Shown here piece by piece: positions 33,689 to 45,151 of a DNA stretch of 64,000 nucleotides. The translations under genes and the position numbers were made by a program. The notes below the pieces were generated by a model. It saw only the letters and a program-made list of their open reading frames with translations, was not told the origin of the DNA and searched no databases. This stretch comes from Argentina anserina (taxonomy: Eukaryota; Streptophyta; Magnoliopsida; Rosales; Rosaceae). The stretch spans positions 16,759,001 to 16,823,000 of the forward strand of contig NC_065874.1 in NCBI RefSeq assembly GCF_933775445.1, given 5' to 3'. Position 1 is the first letter of the stretch, and each line of letters starts with the position of its first letter.

Positions 33689-36600
33689 TGTCACGCCCCT
33701 GACCTGATGTCGGTGGAATGCAAATATTTAACGCTGGATCTGAGGCGCGAGCGTAAATAGTAAAATAAAATAAAGAAGTTGAAATACATTTACAGAAAAT
33801 CTTTTTAAAATAAAATAATTGTAATAAAAAAATCAATTACAAAGAAAATAACTCCTCACATCTAGCTCGACCATTTCGCAATTGTCGCAGTTAGTCTTCT
33901 CGTTCTAGTGTAACTCGTAACTACCTGAACAATAAATCTATAGGGGTGAGCTTACGATCAGTAGGGTCCAACCTCTTAAGGTCAATCTTATCAATATTAC
34001 TAGCACATGATATCAAATAATAACAAATGAGGAACAATGATGCAATGCATGACTAAATGAATTTGTCACTTCATTACCGGATGTTAGCCCATATATCAGA
34101 ATCAAGAGCCTACGCGTCCCATACCACGTATTTTACCCACTTTGGGTGACTCCAATGTTTGTGACACATAAACTAACCGCTAGTAAGATCTCATCGCATG
34201 TTCCTTTTTCACTAGTCATCTTGTTAATCTCATAGTCTTCTAAATCCGAAACCCGATAATATCGTTTTATTGACTCTTGCGTCGAAGGGGCATACTTTCC
34301 CCACATTTGTGCACATTAGGCTGACCATAGATCTTAGCGTGCCCCATGAGAAAACTCAACTACGCAAATTGTATTCTTTTCACTCAATCTCAGCTTTCGA
34401 CATTCTCCTCTCTCAAATGTATAGTCACCGCATCTAACAATACACTATGCATGCCAATTTAAATAATACTTTTAAGGAAAGCAATAGCATTGATCATATA
34501 AATCATATTGATCACACATGCTTTATATCAAAAGCGATAACAAGCAAGAATTAAATCATACAAGATCATACAAGTCACCGATTCAATAGTAATATAATAA
34601 ATAATTTAAAATAGAGGTTCTCTGTGAGACCTTATCTGAAATCCGAATTAGCTCCGACGTTAAACAACATTACTGACACAGCTACATGCATCTGATATCC
34701 TTGTTCTTCGGTTTCTGGAGTTTTTGTACATAATCGCTAATCCGAGAATGTCGGTGAACTACTTCAAATCAACACGGTAATCAACTCGGTTGCTCAACGA
34801 TCGAGGGCAATGTCCACATTGGGTGCGAGTCCTTAATTTACTAACGCCACCCATCTCCTCTTGCTTCAATATTCTTTCACCAATCATCTTTCCTTATCAA
34901 CAGTGAGTAGCATATCTAATCCAAATTTACCACCCCTAGCACCAAAATGAATCATGGTGCTCCATGCATTTCAATTACTCCCTGCATGCACCTATTTCAA
35001 GTACTCTTTACAACTATGCTAGCAACAACCGGCACTTCCAGCTAGACATTAGCTTAATCAACACTCTCCCATTTCCTCCATTTAACAATTAAAAGCAACA
35101 ACCCCTTACCAGCTTCCAGCTCATTTAAATTTCAACCAAGTAATAAAACCTACATATCACTCTACCTTCTTTATTAAACGAGCTTGCGAGCTCACGAGGA
35201 TCTATGAAGCAAGGCCATCAACTGAACCAACCTCTCCACCAAAACATAATTGCTCCCAGGTCATCCAAACCTCAACTTAATCAAAGCAGAGACCATAATC
35301 ATTTCAATCAACAATCACCAACTACTACCACCACCGTAACACTGCTACAAACAACCCATAATCTTAATTAACTCCTAATATAATATTCCACTCAATCACC
35401 AAAGTTCACGAGTTCCTTCCAACTCTTCCCATTTTCTGTGATTCTAGAACCTCAATCATCAGTTCGATTTCCAGAGAACAACTTCATATCGGCAAATAAA
35501 ACAAGGCAGTCCAAAACCACTACAGAACCAATAAACTTCAACTCTACTACAAAGACCCCAAGCTCCTGGCTCTTTATATATCCACCAAAACCGACATTTA
35601 AGCATAACTAACATCAATTCCAGTTCCAAAGCTTCTAGTCAAATAAATAAGATAACCAATAGACAAACAACCACTATTATGCCGCGCGGAACAACAACAA
35701 GAAAACCCAAACCCTTTGATTCTTCAATCCTCAACTATAATTGAAAACAAAGATTCCAATCATCTCGTAATCCTAAGCAAGTACCTATTCAAGGTTGACC
35801 TCAGAAGGTCAGTACCGCCACCACACACGGAGGAGCACGTCTTACTTGAAATCGAAGGCCATCGGAAACTGGATAACACTCACCAGAAAACATAGGACTT
35901 TCTCCTCTTTAATTCTGCCCAGTGGCGGATCTTGGATGGGTGTATAGGGGATGCTTGATCTAGAATTGTAATTTATGGAGGATTTGAAATTTGGCCGAAG
36001 GTAAAAAAAAATTTTTTGACAAAATACTATGTGATTCACTTTTGAACTGATTGTTTTACATTATCTGCATCAAAATATATCCAAACATATGTAACCGAGG
36101 GTAGATGGAAAACAAACGTAGAAAGCTAGAAATCCCAAATGGGAAAATCTCCAATTCAATCATGATATCCCGTGCTCACTAGAGGAGTAGAGGCCGCACA
36201 TAACTTCTTAATGGAATGGTGGAGTGAGTCCGATCTCAAATGCGATTTATCACTCTAATTTAAGAATTATGCTTTAGTTTTTAGGGTTATAGATTTAATT
36301 TTATGGGAAAAAAAAAGGAGAAGAAGACACAAGAGATAAAAAGAAAAAAATTTGGTGGTCCGTGTGAGATTAGAGAGCTTAGTGTGGGAGGAGATTGGGT
36401 GTGAGTGTGTGTATGTGTAGGTGTTGGTGGAGGGATTGAGTGTGAGAGAGAGTGGAGGAGATTGGATGTGGGTGTGTGTATGTGTAGGTGTTGGTGGAGA
36501 GATTGAGTGTGGGAGAGAATAGGGGATGCTAGCCCTAATTAAAAAAATTAATACCAATTTTTTTTGTCTTTCTAATTGACTTGGGGATGCTTGAGCATCC

Positions 36601-37119
36601 CTAACTTTGCACTAAGATCCGCCCCTGATTCTGCCCCTGGCTTCTCACCTGAGCAGATAAGTACATATAGGGAGGTTACTTGAATCTAGACGCAGCTCCG
36701 ACTACCGGTGCGTTGCTAAGAATTGACCGGACGACGGAGAAGGAACTGAGCTCCATCGTTGCAGCACCGCCCAAGACCAAAGGTCGGTCTGGGCATTTGT
36801 CGATATGGTCGAAGCTGATCCATGCACTATATATATTCACAATCCAACGGCCCACATTTGACCAACTTAACCGACTTAAGAAGTCAACGGCTCAGATTAA
36901 TAACTTCAAATTCTATTTTTATATAATCTCTTTGGATAATACTAACTTCCAAAAATTATTTAAAATAGCTTCGATGTCCGAACGATACTCTGTAAAAATT
37001 CACGGACTCGTAACGATGTCTACTTTAATTCTACTATCACGAAATTGAAATTGAAATTGAAATAGCTCAAAATTATGTTTTATTTCAAAAACAGAATTAC
37101 AAACTTTCAGGATGTTACA
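33689..37119. mobile_element. solo LTR with TAAGT target duplication
   Basis: The segment begins TGTCACGCCCCTGACC and ends GGATGTTACA, the TG...CA ends of an LTR. It is flanked by the perfect 5-bp duplication TAAGT (33684-33688 and 37120-37124). Removing the hAT insertion at 35920-36627 and its 8-bp duplication leaves about 2.7 kb, with no gag, pol or second LTR. A solo LTR of a large, probably Ty3/gypsy, element is the simplest reading. Orientation is not certain. It resembles the interrupted LTR at 15552-17753 in size and terminal style. Confidence 0.75.
35920..36627. mobile_element. hAT-type MITE nested in the solo LTR
   Basis: The ends CAGTGGCGGATCTT and, inward from the right, CAGGGGCGGATCTT are inverted repeats differing at one base. 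An 8-bp duplication ATTCTGCC lies at 35912-35919 and 36628-36635. The 708 bp are non-coding. A minisatellite of about 63 bp (GTGTGTATGTGTAGGTGTTG words, about 36400-36510) lies inside. TSD size and ends place it in hAT. Confidence 0.9.
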
Positions 37120-38013
37120 TAAGTGCACCCAACCCTAGCATGAACCTAAAAAAAAAAATGTTCACCAGTAACCAAAATAAAGTGTTTGCATGACTAGCTC
37201 ACTTATTAGATGACCACAAGGACCACCCTACGTAGAGGGGGTATCCCTGGGGTTTAAACTAACTAAAAAGCCCTAATAAATTGAGTCAAACTAAATTCAC
37301 CCAACTTTTAGGCACCCCAAAACCCAAAAACACCAAAACAAACCTAGTAGATGAGGCCCAAAGCCCAAAAGAAAGTAAGGGGAACATAAGCTGTCACCCC
37401 CCACCACCACCTTTGCAGTGCTAGCCACCCTCCACTTCTTGAAAGTCACCAATGCTATGTAGAGCCATCAAGGAATAGCCATCGTCAAAGGACTCAAAGC
37501 TATGCTCTAAGCGCCGATCGTTGCGGATCGAAATCCACTACACAACACCTGGACGCCACAACTCCCATGACTGACGCGTGCAACATCCCAGCCGGTCGAA
37601 CAACCCACCCAACACGCCACCACTAGAAGATCTCGCCACTAGATTACTCCACCTTTGATCCGATCAGAGACAGGGAACGCCGATCCCATAGATTATCCAC
37701 CATCACCCCTTCACCTGTAGTCTCACAATAGGAAGGGAGAACAAGATGAGGAGGCCGGAGCCACCTAGATGCTGGAGTAGAGTCAAGGTTGTCATCCCTA
37801 ACCATCTTCGTTGTCTCGAGAACCACCATCACCACCAAAGAGGATGGCTAGGGTTACCAAGGGGAGGAGGAAACGAGCCATCGTCGCACCTACTCTTTAT
37901 TCAAAATAGAAGAAAAACTTATCCCAATTATTCCTCATTTTTTTCTTGAAACTTCTTATTATTTGAAGAATTATTGGTGATAACAATTAACTTGAACCTA
38001 TATAGGTTCTACT

Positions 38014-40517
38014 TAGGGCACATCAACGGGCCCGGGCCTTAATAAATTTAATAAGTGGCGGGCCGGGTATTTTCAAAAATACAAAGATCCAAGCCCGCCC
38101 ACCTAAGTCGGGCCTTGCGGGCTTTTACGGGCCGGGCCTTACGGGCTTGTATTAGAAAAACAATATAATACTCTAATTTAAGAGTTTGAAACAATAAAAG
38201 AATTGTTAGAAAACATTCTAAAACAAAAATCACAAATAAATTCTAATTTCGAAATAATATCGATCGGCACCAATAGATGTGATCGATATATATATTTAGG
38301 GACCGTGTAAAAATTTCATCAAATTCGGACCTCGTTTAATCGTCGGAATTTTCGGTCAACAAAAAAAAGAGGCGTTTTCACATAATAAAATCTCATTGAC
38401 CGGGGCTTTGCCAAATAGATTTCTTCAGTTCGACCACGCACGATAGGTTACAAAAATTAGGTGATTTCAAATATATAAACAAATTTCCACATTCGCATCT
38501 TGGTAATTGGTCCCCCCTTAGGGCATATTAGTGTTGTTTTTGGTTTACCGGAAATTCCGACGGTTAAACGAGGTCCGAATTGCATGAATTTTTAAAATGA
38601 TCATTATATATATATATTGATCACATCGGATGGTGTCGATCGATTCCGAGAAGTTTTCTTCATATAGTCGCTTCATAATGTGATAGTTTTTATTATAAAA
38701 CCTAATATAAGGTTATAATACATTAGTGGACACTTCGGCGATCGACAACTCAAATTCAAAATATGGTCGATCGACACCAGTAGATGTGATCGGTATATAT
38801 ATTTAGGGAACCCGTAAAAATTTCGTCCGTTTTGGACATGGTTTGACCGTTCGTACGAACGGTCAACTAAAAAAGAGGCGTTTTGACATATTTAAATCTC
38901 ATTGACCGGGGCTTTGCCAACTAGATTTCTTCAGTTCGACCGCGCACGATAGGTAACAAAAATTAGGTGGTTTCAAATATGTAAACAAATTTCCACATTC
39001 GCATCTTGGTAATTGGTCCGCCCTAAGGGCATATTAGTGTTGTTTTTGGTTTAACGGAAATTCCGACGGTTGAACGAGGTCCGAATTGCATGAAATTTTA
39101 AAATGATCATTAAATATATATATTTATCACATCGGATGGTGTCGATCTATGAAGCACGGACACGCGGACAAACGTCCGTATTGCGTGTCCGACACGGACA
39201 CGGACACGCTCGGACACGCTTGGACACGCGAACTCAATTTGGACACGGCCCGGACACGCGAGTGTCGGAATCGGACACGCACCAACTCATAATAAAAGTG
39301 AAAGTGCTTATGGCGAGAATCGAACCTTGGTCATCCAAGGCACCCAACAACTCCTCAGCCATTCCAACAGATTCAGTTTTTGTTATATTTATGCACACTT
39401 TAATATATATGAGGAGAGAAACTCATGATAAAAATAAAAATGCTTGTGGTGGGATTCGAACCTTAGTCATCCAAATGATCCAACAAATCCTCAACCATTC
39501 CAACAGATTCAGTTTTTGTTATATTTATGCACACTTTAATATATATACACATCTAAATACTTTCAAATTTTTAAATTATTTTTTAAATAAATATATATAT
39601 ATATTAAAATAATTTTAATTGACGTGTCCACCACGTGTCCGTGTCCAAAAAAAATTCTATATACCGTGTCTACGTATCGAATCGTGTCCAATACAGACAC
39701 TCGTGTCCGTGTCCGTGCTACATAGGTGTCGATCGATTCCGAGAAGTTTCCTTCATATAGTCGCTTCATAATGTAATAGTTTTATTATAAACCTAATATA
39801 AAGGGTATGATACATTAGTTGACGCTTCGGCGATCAATAATTCTAGTTCAAAATATGGTCGATCGACACCAGTAGATGTGATCGGTATATATATTTAGGG
39901 AACCCGTAAAAATTTCGTCCGTTTTGGATATTGTTTGACCGTCCGTACCTACGGTTAACAAAGAAAAAGACGTTTTGACATATTAAAATCCTCTTTGACC
40001 GGGGTTTTGCCAAATTGGTTTCCTTGGTGCGACCACACACAATCGGTGATAAAAATTAGGTGATTTCAGATATGCAAACGACTTTTGGTGTTCGCATTTT
40101 GGTAATGGGTCTTCCCTTATGACATATTAGTGTTGTTTTCGGTTTACCGGAAATTCCGACGGTCAAATGAGTTCCGAATTGGATGAAATTTTTACAGGGT
40201 CACTAAATATATATACCGATCATATCTATTGGTGCCGATAGATCCCAAGAAGTTTTATTAATATAGTTGCTTCATAATGCAATAGTTTTATTCTAAACCT
40301 AATAAATATGTATGTATAATATTTTATTATTTGGCGGGCTTTTGGCGGGCCGGGCCCACGGGGTGGGCCGGGTTTCACACCTCTAATTTAAGCTCGGCCC
40401 TCTACCCACGGAAGCGGACTTTGACGGGCTTTCTCGCGGGCCGGGCCGGGTAAAAGCCCGTCGGACTTGCGGGCCTCCAGGGGCTTTTCGGGTCCGCGGG
40501 CTAAATGATGAGGCATA
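38014..40517. mobile_element. non-autonomous hAT element, copy 2 (inverted relative to copy 1)
   Basis: The 8-bp duplication GTTCTACT flanks it at 38006-38013 and 40518-40525. The left end TAGGGCACATCAACGGGCC matches the right end of copy 1. The right end, read inward, TATGCCTCATCATTTAGCCC, matches the left end of copy 1. GC-rich GGCCCG arrays lie inside both ends. The interior has about three of the ~500-bp units (landmark GATCGACACCAGTAG near 38767 and 39860), against about seven in copy 1. A Mutator-like MITE at 39148-39724 is inserted in the array. Confidence 0.9.
39148..39724. mobile_element. Mutator-like MITE nested in hAT copy 2
   Basis: A 10-bp direct repeat GGTGTCGATC flanks it (39138-39147 and 39725-39734). 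The undisturbed sequence GGTGTCGATCGATTCC occurs elsewhere in the same array, confirming the insertion site. The ends TATGAAGCACGGACACG and, inward from the right, TATGTAGCACGGACACG are inverted repeats rich in GGACAC words. Inside, a ~135-bp segment is tandemly duplicated (about 39296-39410 and 39433-39548), with CCAACAGATTCAGTTTTTGT in both. Each copy has a sequence like a Pol III B box on the minus strand; the second, 39452-39462, matches GGTTCGANTCC exactly. Confidence 0.88.
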
Positions 40518-40525
40518 GTTCTACT

Positions 40526-43400
40526 CATGTTTCGTAAAAAAAAAAAAACGGTTTAACTCATGTAATTTGTAGAATAGCTATATATAAATTTGACCCCTCT
40601 TAATAAAATTTCTGAGTACGCTACTAATACTTATGAATGGTATTATTAGTTTCAAACTTTTAGGTTACGGCTATGTTTGCACCCGTGATTTATTGTATAA
40701 GGAATTATCTTTCATAAATCACTTAAATCAGATATTTTTATTATAACATTTGGTCTAACACTATTATCGGCATGTGCCCATCACATATTGGAGTCATTAT
40801 GTATTTTGCTTTTAAACCTCAATGACTCATTCCTTGTTAACTGATGCACGTTCTACTTTCTCCATTTTTATCTTCAGAAGTTGATTTTACAAAAACCAAA
40901 CGAATTAACTTCTCTTGCTATGCTCTTTCGTAAGTAACTCTTAGAAGAGATGACCTTTAAAAAAAAACTCTTAGAAGAGATGAAGTGGCCGATAGACGAC
41001 CTCATGAGCCAGCCAGGTTAAAATTTCAAATATATCATATTATTTCTTTGTGCTAACCTTGATTCTTTGTGGCACTTTTACTGTTGGATGTGTCAGCTTT
41101 ATTTAGCATTATTGGGTAATCAATTATAGGTAATAGCTGATATCCTAATATTTGTGGACAAAGTCACAAAGGAAGAAAACTTGATTACATTGAATGCTAA
41201 TAATAAGATTGAACCCTAATATCAATTTAGCATTTGATTCCAGTGATGATGTATTGATAATGTTTAAATATGCAAAAAGAGCGTAGGTTCAGGTAAGTTA
41301 TATAAAAATTAAAGGTTTTATCTTGTATTTGTTATATCAAGGACCAACATTCGTAATTAGGGTAATGATTCATTGATATATAATTGGGATATTATTCTTG
41401 ATGACGTGATCTCTCAAATCCAAGATGAGTTGTTCAGCCAAGTGTCCAGTTAAGACCAATATACTTAGTGTCAAACTCCCAAATCAATCCATGTTCTACT
41501 TCACAAGAAGTCTGAGAGTTTGACACTAGTATATGAAGATCGGAAGATACGTATGAGAATTTTGGGTGGCCTGAAGGGTTAACAGTACAAGATGGTTGGG
41601 AGATGATGCAAATGACTCTGATCATGAATTCTATGATGAAAAAGAAGAAAATGTTGCTAGTGTCATGTTGACTCCATTAGGGAGACCAAATGTTGAAGTT
41701 AATTAATGATATTTTGAATAAAATACAGGGCTTGAGATTTTAATACATAGGTTGAGTTTCAAAAATGGTGAGAGCATCTCCAACAGTTCTTTTAAAACTC
41801 AAATAATATTTATTATAGAGGAAAAACATCAATTTTTAGCTCAAACAGATCATGTAAACCATCATCTATAATAGAGAAAGAGAGAGACAAAATCTCTAGA
41901 TTTATAGATTTTTTGAAAAATCTGTATAAATTTGAAAACAATCTCTAAACTTAATTTCTTACCAAAAACAAATTCTCTCCATCCTAAAAAATAACCCGAA
42001 AAAATGAATTATTTATCTTTCTTTCTCTCGTCTTGGTATAAATTATGACATTACGTGATTTAATTTTATTTGTCTTTAATTATACAAATTTGTATTTAAT
42101 TTTATACAATATAATAGATGAGCTATTGGAGTTGAGCCCTATTTTGTTTTAGAGATTTTGTGTTTTGATTCTCTATAACATAAATTTTAATTAGAGCTGT
42201 TGAAAATACTTTAACAAATCATACGAGAAAAAAAAACTCAACGTAAATTTACTTTTTCTTTATACAAATACCAATTCATACACATATTAAACATTTTTTT
42301 ACACATTAAACGTGGATTTTTATTAAGCAGAACAAAGAGTTGGAAAGAGAAAAACATAAACAAAAAAGGTTAAGCATCAAATAGAAAAGAGGCATAGGAA
42401 ATTTTGATCACTTTGTTTCCATGTTGCTAAAAGAAAAGAACCAAACTAATTCATCAAAAAGAAGCCAAGATAAAGGTACCCAGACGTCATTTGCATAGGG
42501 TTAGTTTAAGCTAGCGGTTTCTTATTTTCAATTCCTTTCGATCATTCATTCTCATTTTAGTCTTCGGTTTTGAGTTCAACTTTCACAGATGGTATAATCA
42601 AATGAGATATTGATCATGAAAATAATTTGGTGTCCTCCTAATCTGGTGCTTGAGGCGGTTGCTTCCTGGGCCTTGCCTCAACTACAGACATGACATGAAA
42701 CGTTCACAAAAGGACATCACGTTAGAGGAGGAAGATACTATGGAATCTTGTTCCTTGTTTACCATTGAATTTCATGTGCAAGATAACATTCAACGATATG
42801 GTCCTATGGAGAATACAATTCAGATGAATTGATGCAAAAAACCACATTGAATCTAAACTTCTAAATCAAACCCCTTTGATTAGAAGTAAGCAAGAAACCA
42901 TGCAGAAAAACCACGGAGAAGTTCGTTCCTAATTCGAAAAAATTGCTTCATAGTTTGAAGCAGCTTGACATGCCATCACACATTCTCATTCAAGTTTCTC
43001 ACATGCCATCACTTCCATGTCGGTAAACATAAACCAAAAGATCAAACATGACTGTACTGTACGTGTATACATACAACTCGAAATTACAATAAAAATAAAC
43101 TCCTCAATAAAACAAAAATGGGAAGGAAAAAAAACTATAAATCTATAACAACCGGTAGAGATCCACCACCGTGTAAACGAAAACAGAGCCAGCCACCATT
43201 CTCCATTAAAGAAATGCAGAGAATTAGCTTCTCATTTTGACACGAAAAGCAGAGGAGGCTTTATTTATTGCACAGTCTGTCCCTTGTATACATAAAATCC
43301 AAAGCTCCATTGTTTGGTGGCAAAAGCGATACGCGGTTGCTGGGATTACAGGGCAAAACAGCAGTCAGTGGGTGAAGCTGCGAAGCTCTGGAGATCCGAT
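40526..43400. other. unassigned intergenic region upstream of GH17
   Basis: No gene recognised. AGTGTCAAACTC and GAGTTTGACACT near 41468-41526 can form a 12-13-bp stem. A GAGCATCTCCAACAG-type MITE end is near 41771. The last ~200 bases are the GH17 leader. Confidence 0.35.
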
Positions 43401-43405
43401 CAGTA

Positions 43406-45151
43406 ATGGCAAGCTTCACCTACACTGTCTTATTCAGAATTATTCTCGTCCTTCTTAGTCTCTCAGGTTCGTTCTTTTGTCAAACTACTTTCCCCCAAGT
43501 TTCTTCTTTCTTTCTTTCTTTCTTTCAGTTTGGTTCCCCGAGGAGAAAGTGCAGCAGATAAAGAATAACAGATCCTAGTTTCAGCTTAAAGTCTCAGATT
43601 TTCCTTCTGGGTCCTCCTTAAATTTCATTTCCTCAACTGGGTATTATATACAGTTACATATCTCCTTTTTGGCTTTCTTCTCCAAAAGCAACTACTCCAA
43701 AATATGTTCTTTCATCAACTTTCCTTTTTTGGGGGTCAATTCATTTCAACTTGTCACTAATCTACAATGAGTTTATAGATTTTCCTCTGTTTTCTCATAA
43801 AACAAGTCAAATTTTCATTCTTTACCACCGCCATCTTTGTTTATTCGATGAAATTAGAGTGGGATTGTCACAGATTTATTAATGGCATTCAAATGGGGAT
43901 CTCTGATTTTCTCTCTGTTTTTTATGTACTAGATTTATGACCTCTCTGTTATAAACTATGTTTCAGATTCAGCTCTGTTCCATGTGCAGAGCTTAAGCTT
44001 CGGCATCAACTACGGCCAAATCGCCAACAACCTCCCATCACCGCCCAGAGTAGCGGTGCTCCTCCGGTCCCTCAACGTCAGCAGAGTCAAACTCTACGAC
44101 GCCGATCCCAACGTCCTCCAAGCCTTCTCAAACTCCGAGGTCGACTTCATCATCGGACTCGGAAACGAGTTCCTGCCCAACATGACAGACCCTTCCAAGG
44201 CTCAGGTTTGGATCCAACAACATGTCACACCTCACCTCCCTCAGACCAAAATCTCCTGCATCCTCGTCGGCAACGAAATCCTCAGCGGAACTGACACCAA
44301 GCTCATGTCGTATCTCCTCACCGCAATGCAATCAGTCTACACCGCCCTCGTCAACCTCGGCCTCTCCCAAACCGTCACTGTCACCACCGCGCATTCCCTC
44401 ACCATCATGGGAAACTCGTACCCGCCGTCGGCGGGGACTTTCCGTGAAGATCTCGCACAATATATCCAGCCGCTTCTCAACTTCCATTCCCAAACCAAAG
44501 CCCCATTTCTCATAAACGCGTATCCTTATTTTGCTTACAAGGGCAGTCCCAATGAAGTTCCAATAGAGTACGTACTTTTTCAGCCAAACTCCGGCATGAA
44601 TGACTCCGGGAGTAATCTTCACTACGATAACATGCTCGATGCACAGATTGACGCAGTGTACGCGGCAATGAAAGTGATGGGGCACACGGACATAGAGGTT
44701 CGGATATCGGAGACAGGGTGGCCATCGAAGGGGGACGAGAACGAGGCCGGTGCCACGCCGGAGAATGCCGGGATTTACAATGGGAATTTACTCAAGAAAA
44801 TTGAGGAGAAGAAAGGTACTCCGGCCAAGCCTGACGTTCCCATTGATACGTATATTTTTGCTCTGTTTAATGAGAACTTGAAGCCCGATCCGGCGTCGGA
44901 GAGGAATTACGGGTTGTTTTATCCCAATGGAACTCCGGTGTATGATATTGGAGTAAATGGTTATCTTCCCGAGTTAATCTTTTCTTCATCAGCTCATGAT
45001 ATCAACGTAAGTGAATTGGTTATGAATTACGATATTGTGTGATTTCTCTGGTGAATTAATATTGACTGATACTTTTGTTTGGATATTTCCGCAGGCATTG
45101 TCGATCTTCAATTTTCTGATATTTCTTACGGTGTACTTGTTATGGAAATAG
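43406..45151 (+). CDS. GPI-anchored endo-1,3-beta-glucosidase, GH17
   Basis: Predicted join of 43406-43466, 43967-45006 and 45095-45151 (385 residues). It hydrolyses internal beta-1,3 linkages in callose and related glucans at the cell wall or plasma membrane. Exon 1 supplies the signal peptide (MASFTYTVLFRIILVLL...) and ends CAG|GTTCG; exon 2 follows TTTCAG. The GH17 domain runs from GINYGQ at 33-38 to about 350. Glu124 in VGNE is the expected acid/base and Glu269 in ISETGWPS the nucleophile. There is no CBM43 (X8) module. Exon 3, after the donor AAC|GTAAGT and acceptor TTCCGCAG, adds a C-terminal hydrophobic tail (IFNFLIFLTVYLL) preceded by small residues SSSAH, a GPI-attachment pattern. 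If the last intron is retained, a tail lacking this anchor would be made. It is most like Arabidopsis glucan endo-1,3-beta-glucosidase 14. Confidence 0.93.

Larger units (their letters stand above)
33540..37900 (-). mobile_element. possible poly(A)-tailed non-LTR retroelement, split by a solo LTR
   Basis: On the minus strand the sequence from about 37900 down to 37120, continuing from 33688 to 33553 once the LTR is removed, ends in an A-run (T-run at 33541-33552). Joined, it is continuous across the LTR target duplication TAAGT. The start is G/C-rich with GGTGGTGATGGTGG words. Oligo(A) end and orientation suggest a LINE/SINE-type or processed insertion, but no reverse transcriptase can be read and target duplications were not found. 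Confidence 0.3.

Noticed and set aside
39452..39462. tRNA gene suggested by a GGTTCGAATCC-like motif
   Set aside because: No acceptor stem, D arm or anticodon arm could be placed around it; it is kept only as a B-box-like word inside a MITE.
39103..39612. 169-residue plus-strand frame
   Set aside because: It spans the nested Mutator-like MITE and its tandem duplication; its repeated peptide comes from the DNA repeat.
41468..41526. Possible microRNA hairpin from a 13-bp inverted repeat
   Set aside because: The stem is short and the loop long; no miRNA-like arm pairing beyond the core could be seen.
44128..44725. Minus-strand frames of 67-117 residues over the GH17 exon
   Set aside because: Shadows of the glucanase exon, whose GC-rich third positions suppress stops on the other strand.
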